From NCBI RefSeq assembly GCF_022569295.1, contig NZ_JAKFIA010000001.1:1999001-2063000 (forward strand): a DNA stretch of 64,000 nt, read 5' to 3'. The stretch's first letter is position 1, and every line of letters starts with the position of its first letter. This DNA is from Pedomonas mirosovicensis. GTDB taxonomy: Bacteria; Pseudomonadota; Alphaproteobacteria; Sphingomonadales; Sphingomonadaceae. The notes beneath the pieces were generated by a model that was not told the origin of the DNA, searched no databases, and saw only the letters and a program-made list of their open reading frames with translations. Below, one piece after another: positions 40,309 through 49,965 of the stretch. The position numbers were made by a program, and so were the translations under genes.

Positions 40309-41523
40309 TTAGCCTCCGCCCTGCTGCGACAGCCGTTGCTCCTTTCTGTTAAAGCGGGATAGCGCCAGCACCAAAGCGGGTAGCCCCAGGCAATAGGCCG
40401 CGATCGGCCAGTGGGTGCCGGCTGGCAGCACCGCCAAAAGCAGCGTTCCCAGACCGCCCAGAACCAGGCCGCCCAGGCAGAAATAAACAGCCGTCACCGT
40501 GCCTGCGATGTGGTCGAACCCGCGCAATGCGCCGTTGGGCGCGACAGAGACCGCCATGGCGATGCCGAAGCCCACCAGCCACATGGGCGCGATGAAGCCC
40601 GGCAGGAAAAACGGCATCCACACTTCGCTGGCCGCCAGCAAAACGCCACCTGCCATCAGGCAAGCCATCGCCGCGCAGAGCATACGCGAGGCGCCCCAGC
40701 GCGGAGCCAGACGGGCCATGGCCCGTGCCGCCACCATCATCGCGATGGCAACGGTTGCAAACAGCAGGCTGAACGCCATTGGCGACAGCCCGTGCCGCTC
40801 CATCAGCAGCCAGGGGGACGTGGAGAAATAAACGAAGAAAGCCCCCATGGCCGCGCTGTAGCCCAGCGTGTAGTGCCAGAAATTGAGATGCCGCAGCGGC
40901 AGCAGCAAATGCCGCCACTGCACGCTTGCTCCATCCTGTTCGCGCGTTTCGGGCCATAGCCGCCAGGCCGTTGCGATCGCGCACAGCATGGCAAGACCCA
41001 GCGCGATGAAGATGGCCCGCCAGCCAAGCCATGCGTTCAGAAGCGTGCCGAGCAGCGGGCCTACAACCGGCACCATCGCCAGCATCGAGCCGAGCAGCCC
41101 GTAAATGACATTGCTTTCCTCGCGCCCGGCATAAACATCACGCACCGTTGCGAAGGTGGCGACCAGGCAGGCGGATGCGCCGCAGGCCTGCAGCGTTCGC
41201 AGCGCAAGAAACGTCAGCGGCTCACCGGTCAGCGCCAGCCCCAACGAGGCGGCGATATAGGCAAGCCCCCCGCCGAGCAAGACCGGCCTGCGGCCAAACC
41301 GGTCCGACAACGGCCCAAAGATCAGCTGCCCCGCCCCGATCAGCACGAGGTAAACCGTCAGGGTCAACTGAATGAGTGTGCTGTCCGCCTTCAGCGCCGT
41401 CGTCATGGAGCGCACCACCGGCAGGTACATGTCCATGCCCAGCGAGGCGAGAAGATCAAAGGGTGACAACAGGAAAAGCGTGGCGGTCAGCGAGTACCGC
41501 CAGGAAAAATTCTGTGAGCGCAC
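40309..41523 (-). CDS. cmlA: CmlA/FloR-type MFS phenicol exporter
   Basis: A 404-residue, 12-helix major facilitator of the Bcr/CflA drug:proton antiporter branch. Its N-terminus (MRSQNFSWRYSL, then SPFDLLASLGMDMYLPVV), PLSDRFGRRPVLLGGGLAY, ILQACGASACLV-type and GREESNVIYGLLGSMLAMVP segments and the C-terminal VSVAPNGALRGFDHIAGTVTAVYF region follow CmlA1 from memory nearly word for word, so chloramphenicol export is the likely role (florfenicol possible). Starts at GTG as cmlA does, with AAGGAG 8 bases upstream. A 9-codon leader and attenuator lie upstream. Base composition resembles its neighbours, so it is not an obvious cassette. Confidence 0.9.
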   Translation of the reverse strand: MRSQNFSWRYSLTATLFLLSPFDLLASLGMDMYLPVVRSMTTALKADSTLIQLTLTVYLVLIGAGQLIFGPLSDRFGRRPVLLGGGLAYIAASLGLALTGEPLTFLALRTLQACGASACLVATFATVRDVYAGREESNVIYGLLGSMLAMVPVVGPLLGTLLNAWLGWRAIFIALGLAMLCAIATAWRLWPETREQDGASVQWRHLLLPLRHLNFWHYTLGYSAAMGAFFVYFSTSPWLLMERHGLSPMAFSLLFATVAIAMMVAARAMARLAPRWGASRMLCAAMACLMAGGVLLAASEVWMPFFLPGFIAPMWLVGFGIAMAVSVAPNGALRGFDHIAGTVTAVYFCLGGLVLGGLGTLLLAVLPAGTHWPIAAYCLGLPALVLALSRFNRKEQRLSQQGGG

Positions 41524-41529
41524 GAAGCC

Positions 41530-41627
41530 AACTCCTTAGAATCAGGAATTCGGCGGCGCTCTCCTTTCAGAGAAAAGCCTCTGCGAGAAGCGCCGCAACA
41601 ACCATGAGGAATGCGGGTTGCTGCGGC
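41530..41627 (-). promoter_or_regulatory. translational attenuator between the leader and the exporter gene
   Basis: Three stems can form in the minus-strand RNA. Stem 1 (plus-strand arms 41592-41603 and 41616-41627, 12 bp with one wobble) begins directly after the leader stop codon. Stem 2 (arms 41555-41563 and 41585-41594) overlaps stem 1 and so competes with it. Stem 3 (arms 41530-41536 and 41544-41550) pairs the exporter's AGGAG. This is the layout expected for drug-induced ribosome stalling in the leader freeing the Shine-Dalgarno. Confidence 0.7.
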
Positions 41628-41657
41628 TTACCTGTCTGCTGTCTTCGCGGTGCTCAT
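41628..41657 (-). CDS. cmlA-type attenuation leader peptide MSTAKTADR
   Basis: ATG to TAA on the minus strand, nine codons reading MSTAKTADR, 104 bases before the exporter start. The published leader of the cmlA1 cassette is MSTSKNADK; length, first three residues, Lys5 and Ala-Asp at positions 7-8 coincide. A ribosome stalled here by chloramphenicol would cover the start of stem 1. The upstream Shine-Dalgarno (AGG, 8 bases away) is weak. Too short to be found by ordinary gene calling. Confidence 0.75.
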   Translation of the reverse strand: MSTAKTADR

Positions 41658-41667
41658 GCCCGGTGCC

Positions 41668-41702
41668 TAAAAAAACAGAGGCCGGAGCATAGCCCCGGCC
41701 TC
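41668..41702 (-). terminator. Rho-independent terminator of ettA
   Basis: GAGGCCGG/CCGGCCTC (41678-41685 and 41695-41702); on the minus strand followed by TTTTTTT. It ends only 11 bases before the leader peptide ATG, so the exporter promoter must overlap the terminator or the end of ettA, or the exporter depends on readthrough. Confidence 0.85.
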
Positions 41703-41740
41703 GCGCCAAATCCAGTGGATCAGCGTCTCGTCCAACCCGT

Positions 41741-43417
<1,677 letters not shown>

Positions 43418-43536
43418 GGATGTCCTGATGTCTGGCGGCAGTTGTCGGGTTCAGATAGCGAACGCAGCGCCACTCCACAACCCGCGACCATGTGGCAAGA
43501 TGGCATCCGGCTTCTGAGCGGACGAGGAGACCCCGT

Positions 43537-43869
43537 ATGCGCGCCTCTCCCTTTCAGGCCTTTCCGCCCCTGGTTTTTGCGGCGCTCCGTCATTCTGCCC
43601 TCGGCGCCTTGGGCGGATGGGTTCTGCTGGCCATCTGCCTGTCCGAAAACATCGCCAACCTCGGATACCTCGTGCTGGGTGGCGGCTTCTGGACCCTGGC
43701 GATGCTCGTCGGCGCATTCGGTCTTGCAGGCGCTGTTCTTGGCGCGGCTCTGAGCATGATCGCCCAGTGGCAGGCCCAGGCGGCAAGCCGCGCCGCCGTT
43801 GCGCGGTTGCAACTGCTGCCTGCCCGTGCGCCCAACCAGACACGCGCTTCCAATCAGGCGTTGCGGTAA
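43537..43869 (+). CDS. small membrane protein, unknown
   Basis: A 110-residue protein with two hydrophobic helices (LGALGGWVLLAICLSENIA about 22-40 and FWTLAMLVGAFGLAGAVLGAALSMIA about 50-77) and a basic, Gln/Ala/Arg-rich tail that should be cytoplasmic. The ATG at 43537 has GAGGAG 7-8 bases upstream; an earlier ATG at 43492 lacks one. No family recognised. It lies 44 bases before the M28 peptidase and could share its transcript. Confidence 0.65.
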   Translation: MRASPFQAFPPLVFAALRHSALGALGGWVLLAICLSENIANLGYLVLGGGFWTLAMLVGAFGLAGAVLGAALSMIAQWQAQAASRAAVARLQLLPARAPNQTRASNQALR

Positions 43870-43887
43870 ACCCACAACCCCTTCTAA

Positions 43888-43912
43888 CGTAAGCCTCAGA
43901 TGGAGGCTTACG
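43888..43912 (+). promoter_or_regulatory. hairpin masking the Shine-Dalgarno of the M28 peptidase
   Basis: CGTAAGCCTC (43888-43897) pairs perfectly over 10 bp with GAGGCTTACG (43903-43912), loop of five bases. The ribosome site GGAGG (43902-43906) is almost wholly in the stem, and the ATG follows one base after it. No T tract follows, so it is more a translation switch (thermometer-like or protein-bound) than a terminator. Confidence 0.55.
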
Positions 43913-43913
43913 C

Positions 43914-45365
43914 ATGCGAAATCATATCTTACCTGCTCTCGGCGCCCTGCTTCTGGGCGTCAGTTCCGTGGCGGTGACGGCCGCCCCGGCCGTGGCGGCA
44001 AGCCCGGCCGCTCAGTCGCCCGACGCTGTTGCCCAAGCCCTGGCGGCCAAGGCGCTGGCCAGCGACCTGCCGATGCAGATCGTCACCGACCTGACCACCG
44101 AACTCGGCCCGCGCCTGGCCGGCACTGCCGCCGAGAAGCGCGCTGCCGACTGGGCCAAGGCCCGGCTGGAGAAGCTCGGCTTCGAAAACGTGCGGCTCGA
44201 GCCCTTCACCATGGCCGGCTGGCTGCGCGGCGAGGAAAAGGCCGAGATCACCGGCCCGACGCCCCAGCCGCTTGTCGTGACCGCGCTTGGCACCAGCGTT
44301 GCCACCCCGCCGGAGGGCATCGAGGCCGAAGTGGTGATCTTCAAGCGCTACGCTGACCTCCTCGACGCTCCGGCAGGCTCGCTGAAGGGCAAGATCGCGC
44401 TCGTCGCCGAACAGACCGTGCGCGTGCAGGATGGCAGCGGCTACGGCGCGGCCGGCCAGATTCGCCGCAGCGGCGCATCCGAGGCCGCCAAGCGCGGCGC
44501 GGTGGCCTACATGATCCGCTCGCTCGGCACGCACGACCACCGTTTCCCGCACACCGGCTCGCAAACCTACCAGGATGGCGTGACCAAGATTCCGGCCGCC
44601 GCCCTTTCCCCGCCGGACGTGGAGCAGATCGAGCGCCTCGCCGCCAAGGGCCACACGGTCAAGGTGAAGCTGAAGCTCACCCCCAGCAACCCCGGCACCG
44701 TGACCAGCCAGAACGTCATTGCCGAGGTCAAGGGCCGCGAGAAGCCGGATGAGATCATCCTCATCGGCGCGCACCTCGACAGCTGGGATCTGGGCACCGG
44801 CGCGATCGACGACGGCGCGGGCGTCGCCATCGTCACCACTGCCGCCAAGCTGATCCGCGACCTGCCGCAGCGGCCCAAGCGCACCATCCGTGTCGTTCTG
44901 TTCGGCGCGGAGGAATACGGCCTGCTCGGCGCCAAGGCCTATGCCGAGGCGCACAAGGCTGAAATGGACAAGCACATCCTCGCCACCGAGGCGGACTTTG
45001 GCCAGGGCCCGGTCTACGCCTTCAACACCCGCGTGGCGGACCCCAAGCATCCGTCCATCGTCCGCATCCAGAATGCCCTGACCCCGCTTGGCATCTACCG
45101 GGGCGACAACGCCGCCTCGGGTGGTCCGGACATCGGCCCGATGATGCAGCTGGGCGTGCCAGTGGTGAACCTGGCGCTGGAGGGGAGCGATTACTTCGAT
45201 ACCCACCACACGCCGGACGACACGATTGATCGCATCGAGCGCAAGCGCATCAATCAGACGGCCGCGGCCTACGTGACCTTCACCTACCTGGCCGCCGAGC
45301 TGGATGGCGACTACCGCCAGAAGCTGGTGGCCGAGGGCCAGGGCACCGCGACCGGCAGCAACTAA
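43914..45365 (+). CDS. secreted M28 family zinc aminopeptidase
   Basis: A 483-residue exported peptidase: signal peptide 1-29 (LPALGALLLGVSSVAVTAAPAVA), a PA-type insertion around 120-260 and the M28 catalytic domain. Di-zinc ligands and catalytic acids are visible: His/Asp in GAHLDSWD, Asp in AIDDGAG, the Glu pair in GAEEYGL, the acid in ATEADFG and His in YFDTHHTPDD. Similar to plasma glutamate carboxypeptidase-type dipeptidases. Expected in the periplasm. Its ribosome site is inside a hairpin; a strong bidirectional terminator follows. Confidence 0.93.
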   Translation: MRNHILPALGALLLGVSSVAVTAAPAVAASPAAQSPDAVAQALAAKALASDLPMQIVTDLTTELGPRLAGTAAEKRAADWAKARLEKLGFENVRLEPFTMAGWLRGEEKAEITGPTPQPLVVTALGTSVATPPEGIEAEVVIFKRYADLLDAPAGSLKGKIALVAEQTVRVQDGSGYGAAGQIRRSGASEAAKRGAVAYMIRSLGTHDHRFPHTGSQTYQDGVTKIPAAALSPPDVEQIERLAAKGHTVKVKLKLTPSNPGTVTSQNVIAEVKGREKPDEIILIGAHLDSWDLGTGAIDDGAGVAIVTTAAKLIRDLPQRPKRTIRVVLFGAEEYGLLGAKAYAEAHKAEMDKHILATEADFGQGPVYAFNTRVADPKHPSIVRIQNALTPLGIYRGDNAASGGPDIGPMMQLGVPVVNLALEGSDYFDTHHTPDDTIDRIERKRINQTAAAYVTFTYLAAELDGDYRQKLVAEGQGTATGSN

Positions 45366-45387
45366 GACCGGTTGCATTGCCAACCAA

Positions 45388-45421
45388 ACGAAGGGCCACG
45401 GCATCCGCCGTGGCCCTTCGT
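45388..45421. terminator. bidirectional hairpin terminator between M28 peptidase and cupin genes
   Basis: ACGAAGGGCCACGGC (45388-45402) pairs perfectly with GCCGTGGCCCTTCGT (45407-45421), a 15-bp stem with 4-base loop. On the minus strand it continues TTTGGTT, on the plus strand no T tract; it lies between convergent genes. Confidence 0.65.
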
Positions 45422-45453
45422 GCATCGACCGCTCGATGTCCAAGTCCTGGTCT

Positions 45454-45858
45454 TCAGCCTACCCTTGCGACCACTTCGTGCCAGACCTCGGTTCCTTGGA
45501 CCGGCGACAGGAACAGGATCTGGACCTCTTCCGTATGTAACTCTGCCGCGTGCGGTACGCCTCGGGGCACAAACAGCACATCCCCCGGCCCGAGCGGATA
45601 GTCTGCCAGACCGCCCTCGCATCCCTCGCTTTTCATGGTCATCGTAAGGCGGCCCGCAAGGATGATCAGCAACTCGTCGCCCTGCGGATGGCGTTCCCAC
45701 ATGTTCTCACGCCCATCCGCTTGCAGCCGGATCACGCCAAGTTTCGCCGTTCCACCGAGTCCGTAGTCCACCAGAAAACGCGGACCGTCCGCTGCCGTGA
45801 CGGTCTCCAGACATTGGCTCGGGTTGAATACGGCTCCTTTCCTGCACTTGCCTGTCAT
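45454..45858 (-). CDS. cupin domain protein
   Basis: A 134-residue single-domain cupin. Motif 1 is RHPQGDELLIILAGRLTMT (His, Glu ligands) and motif 2 GPGDVLFVPRGVPHAAE. Function cannot be narrowed. The ATG at 45858 is chosen because GGAGG stands 5 bases before it; ATGs at 45870 and 45903 are possible, but the latter lies inside the operator-like palindrome. Divergent from a TetR regulator, which probably controls it. Confidence 0.85.
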   Translation of the reverse strand: MTGKCRKGAVFNPSQCLETVTAADGPRFLVDYGLGGTAKLGVIRLQADGRENMWERHPQGDELLIILAGRLTMTMKSEGCEGGLADYPLGPGDVLFVPRGVPHAAELHTEEVQILFLSPVQGTEVWHEVVARVG

Positions 45859-45888
45859 TGCTGCCTCCATTGCTTCCGAAGGCCCATT

Positions 45889-45908
45889 ATGTGAATATTT
45901 CATCACAT
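45889..45908. promoter_or_regulatory. operator-like palindrome in the cupin/TetR gap
   Basis: ATGTGA and TCACAT flank 8 bases in an AT-rich 20-bp stretch between the divergent cupin and TetR genes. Position and symmetry fit a TetR-family operator. Confidence 0.45.
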
Positions 45909-45936
45909 TTGACCAATCGCATTCCGGAGTGTGGTC

Positions 45937-46590
45937 ATGAGTGCGGGCCCGGTTGACACCAATCCCAGAAAACTGCCTCGACAGGCCCGTGCCCGAGCTA
46001 CAGTTGACATGCTTTTGGAGGCCACCGCTCAGGTTTTGCTCAACCACGGCTACGAGCACGCCACGACCGCCCGCATCGCCGACCGGGCAGGGGTGAGTAT
46101 TGGCTCGCTCTACCAGTATTTCCCCAATAAGGAGGCCCTGATTGCCGCGCTGATCGAGCGCCACACCGAGCGGATCGTAGCGGCGGTTGCACAGGCCCTT
46201 GCGGACCCGGCCGCCGCACCTTTGGAGGAAGGGCTGCGCTCGCTCGTGCGCGTTGGGCTCGATACCCATCGTATCGCCCCGGCGCTCCACAAGATCTTGG
46301 CCGAACAGGTGCCGCGGGTCGGTCGCATGGCCGAGGTCATGGATACCAGTCGCCGCATCACACAGCTGATCGAAGCCTATTTGTGCAAACACGCGGCACA
46401 GTTGCCACCCGACCGCGACCCAGCGCTTGAGGCCCAGCTGCTTGAGACGACCCTCGAAGCGCTTTGCCACATGGTCGTCATTCAGCGGCCCGACCTGCTA
46501 GCAACCAGAGTTATCGAGCAGGAAATTCTGCGCATCCTCGCCGCCTGTATCGGCCTGCCCGCGCCAGCGCCATCCACGAGTCCACGTTGA
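45937..46590 (+). CDS. TetR family transcriptional regulator
   Basis: A 217-residue repressor-type protein: N-terminal DNA-binding domain (ARATVDMLLEATAQVLLNHGYEHATTARIADRAGVSIGSLYQYFPNKEAL shown here by its landmarks ATTARIADRAGVSIG and LYQYFPNKE) and a helical ligand-binding domain. The ATG at 45937 has GGAG 8 bases upstream; the GTG two codons earlier is less likely. Divergent from the cupin gene across a palindrome, suggesting local and self control. Ligand unknown. Confidence 0.93.
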   Translation: MSAGPVDTNPRKLPRQARARATVDMLLEATAQVLLNHGYEHATTARIADRAGVSIGSLYQYFPNKEALIAALIERHTERIVAAVAQALADPAAAPLEEGLRSLVRVGLDTHRIAPALHKILAEQVPRVGRMAEVMDTSRRITQLIEAYLCKHAAQLPPDRDPALEAQLLETTLEALCHMVVIQRPDLLATRVIEQEILRILAACIGLPAPAPSTSPR

Positions 46591-46618
46591 GGCCAGCCAC
46601 ACCTGCTTCAGCAGCGGA

Positions 46619-47891
46619 TTACATTTTTTTGGCCGACATTTCCGCAACCACAGGCGGGGTCGGCGGGCTCACATCCACCTGCGCCAAATGGTCCCTAGCC
46701 TTGGCGCGCACATAGGCTGCCACCCGGTGGCTGGATGCATTGGGCCGGGCCCGATAAAGCTCACCCTCCGCCTCCAGCGCCGCCAATGCGGCCCCCACGG
46801 TGCCTGGCGTCAACTTGCGGCCGAAATCGGTTGGCGCATCATAGCTGTCCAACATTCGCGCCATCATCAGCTCACCAAGCGCCGGCTTGAAGTGGCCAGC
46901 CTCCCAATACCACTGCATATGGGTGCTGCGGTCCCCAGCCTTGGGCACGGCCTCGGTGGTATAGCTGTTGTAGCCAAGGAAACTCCACAGCGTCGCGCCC
47001 TCCTTCGCCGCAACGGCCGCCAGCCGCTCATGCCATTGGCGCAGCTCGCCCCATTTGCCGGTCTGGCGCAGCGATTCCATCAGTTCCGCATGGTAGGGAT
47101 AGGTGAACAGCACCACCTCCACCCCTTGCGCCCGCGCGTGAGCCAGGAATTGCTCCAGCCGCACCCAGGAAGGATTGTTGCCGGGCATGGGCCACTCCAT
47201 GTGCCGGGGCTGGGTGAGCAGGCGCTGTACCGTCTCGCGCGTACGCTGCTCGAACAGGGCGGCGTGCCCTTCCCGCTCCACATGGGCATAGTAGTCTTCA
47301 AGCGGCGTAAAGCCATCGCGCCGGGTATCCGCCGGGAACGGCCGGGTTTGCTCCAGCACCGTGAGGGCGGAATCCATCAGCGCCGTCAGCGAGAAGGTGG
47401 TCCGGGCCAGCCCCTGCATCTGTTCTTGCAGCGTCGGCCGCCGCGGCGCCAGCGTCCCGTCCTCGAAGCCGGACCAGAGGCCGCTCGTGACAAGGAAATC
47501 GAGGAAATCGACGCCCAGGTAAATCCGCCTTGGCCGATGCTCCGCCATGACCGTCGTCAGCGTCTCGGCAACGCTGGCCATGCTCTCGCCCGGCAGACCA
47601 AAGTTATAAACCGGCTCCATGGCGGATGGCCAAACCGTGCTCTCAGGGTCAAACCCCACGTCCACCCGGCTGTTGCCCGCCACCACCGTGCGGGGCTTCT
47701 CGCGCAGATATTGGCCGGTCTTGGCGATTTTCAGCTGGGTGTGCACCTTCGGCTTATAGATGTTGACGCCTTCGATGCGCGGCAGGCCCCAGTAATCATA
47801 TGGGTCGACGATCATGGTCTCGACCACGAAGCCAATAATCATCAGGGCCATGGTGAGCAGCGCGGTGCGTAAAAAAGCGTCTTGCCGTCAT
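46619..47891 (-). CDS. AlgJ/AlgX-like polysaccharide O-acetylation protein, frameshifted near its start
   Basis: The body has an SGNH-hydrolase-like fold: VVAGNSRVDVGFDP near the N-terminus gives the first block, and GHFKPALGELMM near the C-terminus the His region. Such periplasmic proteins take acetyl groups moved by an MBOAT partner, here the next gene upstream. As written the longest start (47851) falls inside the membrane anchor; deleting one base of the six-A run at 47871-47876 joins MTARRFLRTALL, starting at ATG 47891, to MALMIIGFVVETMIVDP, making a normal basic-then-hydrophobic N-terminus and 423 residues. Confidence 0.83.
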
Positions 47892-47908
47892 GGTGCGTCT
47901 CTGCCCGG

Positions 47909-49467
47909 TTAGAACTGGAAGTAGAGAAATTCGGACACGCGTGGCAACGCGAACAGGCCAATCGCAAAGGCGATACCCGAGACCACCGCCCAGCCGGTGT
48001 TGAGCCGCCAGGCGAACCGGCGGCGAATGGGCAGATGCCCGGTCTCCAGCGCCGGCCGGTAGCGCGACAGGATTTCCTGGCTGTTGGGGGCGGTCAGCGC
48101 CACGCCCAGCAACACGATGATCCATGCCCACGAGAGCACGAACTGCTGGCCACTGAGCCCGACGTCCGCATACCCATGCGCTGACAGCCACGCGCCGAGC
48201 GGCCCCAACTGGGCCGTCAGCCCTGCGGGCAAGGCGACGCCGTTGAGCCCGGCCATGCCCTCGAGGATACGCCACGCCCCCTCGAAACTGCCGGCGCGGA
48301 AGAACACCCAGCCCGCCACCACAGCAACGAAGGTCATCAGCCAGCATGCCGCCCGGTAGGCGGGCACCCGCGCCAGACCGCGCGGCATGACGGCGCTCCA
48401 GCCATGGTTGATGCACAGGTAGAGCCCATGGAGCACGCCCCAGATGACGAACGTCCAGCCCGCGCCGTGCCATAGGCCGCCCAGCGCCATGGTCGTCATC
48501 AGGTTGGCGTAGCGGCGCACGCGCCCGCGCCGGTTGCCGCCGAGCGCGATGTAGAGGTAGTCGCGCAGGAAGGCGGAAAGCGTCATGTGCCAGCGCCGCC
48601 AGAATTCGGTGATGCTGAGCGCCTTGTAGGGCGAGTTGAAGTTGAGCGGCAGCCGCACGCCGAACATCAGCGCCGCGCCCACCGCCATGTCCGAATAGCC
48701 GGAGAAATCGAAGTAGAGCTGGAAGGTATAGGCCAGCGCCCCGCTCCAGGCCGTGAAGAAATCAGGCGCCGCGCCGCCGTCCGCCGCCAGAAACACCGGA
48801 TTCGCATAGACCGCCACGCTGTCGGCGATCACCGCCTTTTTGATAAGACCGATGGCGAACATCGCCATTCCGACGGCCAAATTGCGGTCTTCGTAGGTGC
48901 GGGAGGCAATACGATAGAATTGCGGCAGCACCATCTTCGCCTGCACCACCGGCCCGGCGATCAGCTGCGGGAAGAAGGTGACGAACAGGGTGTAGCGCCA
49001 CAGGCTCCGCTCACAGGGAACGCCCTTATAGACATCCACCACATAGGCGATCTGCTGGAAGGTGAAGAAGGAGATGGCCAGCGGCAGCACCACCGGCCCC
49101 AGCGAGAAGCCCGTACCCGTTGCCGCATTGATGCTGTCGACCAGAAACCCGGCGTACTTGTAATAGCCGATGAGCCCAAGATTGAAGACGATGGTTGCGA
49201 CCACCAGCCAGCGCCGCGTCCGCTGGTTCAGGCCCTCTCCCCCAGGGACAGGTGACCGCCCAGCGCCAGACCGGCGGCGTAGTTGACCATGATCGAGGCG
49301 ACCAGCAACAGCAGGTAGGCTGGGTTCCACCAGCCGTAGAAGAACAGCGACGTCGCCACCAGCCACGGCACCACCAGGGCAGCCGCGCCCCGCCGCTTCA
49401 GCCAGACGAACACGCCCAGCGTAACCGGCAGGAACACCAGAATGAACGCGTAGCTGTTGAACAGCAT
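47909..49467 (-). CDS. MBOAT O-acyltransferase (AlgI-like), frameshifted
   Basis: A multi-span membrane acyltransferase that moves acetyl groups across the inner membrane for polysaccharide O-acetylation. The frame from ATG 49467 (MLFNSYAFILVFLPVTLG ... FFYGWWNP) ends early at 49228; the rest (NQRTRRWLVVATIVFNLGLIGYYKYAGF ... FQLYFDFSGYSDMAVG ... LWHGAGWTFVIWG) follows in another frame with the MBOAT His in LWHGAGW. Adding one C to the five-C run at 49239-49243 gives one 519-residue protein. Its stop is 17 bases before the AlgJ-like start. Confidence 0.87.
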
Positions 49468-49965
49468 GGATGACCCTCAATGGCTTATCCTGTACATGGT
49501 CAGCCGCGCCCCATCAGGCCGGATCGCATGGCAAAGGGGTTCGCCCCGCCGTGCAGCCGCCGTGAGCAAGGAAACAGGACCAAGAAAACAAGCACGCTGG
49601 GGAACGGTGCACCCAACGCCCCTTTGTTCGGGCGGCGGGTGAGGCAAAATCGATAAACTTTGAAACAGGGGACGTGAACGAAACGGGAGACGAGGAAAAA
49701 TGACGAGAAGAAAGACGATAAAAAGATGCGCCAAAGAGCAGTGCGCTTCCCATGGCGGAAGCCGCACAGACGCTTCAAGCCAAAAGCACGACTCCGTTTA
49801 TTCTTCTAATCGAAGCAGCGCCGCATATCCATGAAAATAATCTAATCGACGCGAATTAAGTCGTTGTAAATCCGTCTTTTTCAGCTACCCGCTTTCTGCC
49901 ATGGTGCGCCCTCTAGCGGCGTAATTGCCCCGCCCCATACCGACCCCGAGCTATGGAGACTGTTC
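49468..49965. other. intergenic region upstream of the O-acetylation operon and gst
   Basis: 498 bases between divergent genes. The part near 49670-49730 is a purine-rich tract on the plus strand; 49790-49880 is AT-rich and likely holds promoters. TTAA-N7-TAAA at 49856-49870 is one base from a CtrA box. No supportable gene, RNA or known riboswitch; short minus-strand frames here look like composition effects. Confidence 0.4.

Noticed and set aside
43888-43912. Hairpin before the M28 peptidase as a terminator of the upstream small gene
   Set aside because: No T tract and the stem includes the ribosome site of the next gene; a terminator here would cut off its message.
49500-49778. Short minus-strand frame of 92 residues upstream of the O-acetylation operon
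   Set aside because: Phe/Ser/Arg-rich composition from the purine-rich tract, several overlapping frames equally open, no ribosome site or homology.
49856-49870. TTAA-N7-TAAA as a CtrA site
   Set aside because: One mismatch to the consensus in an AT-rich stretch, too weak to call.
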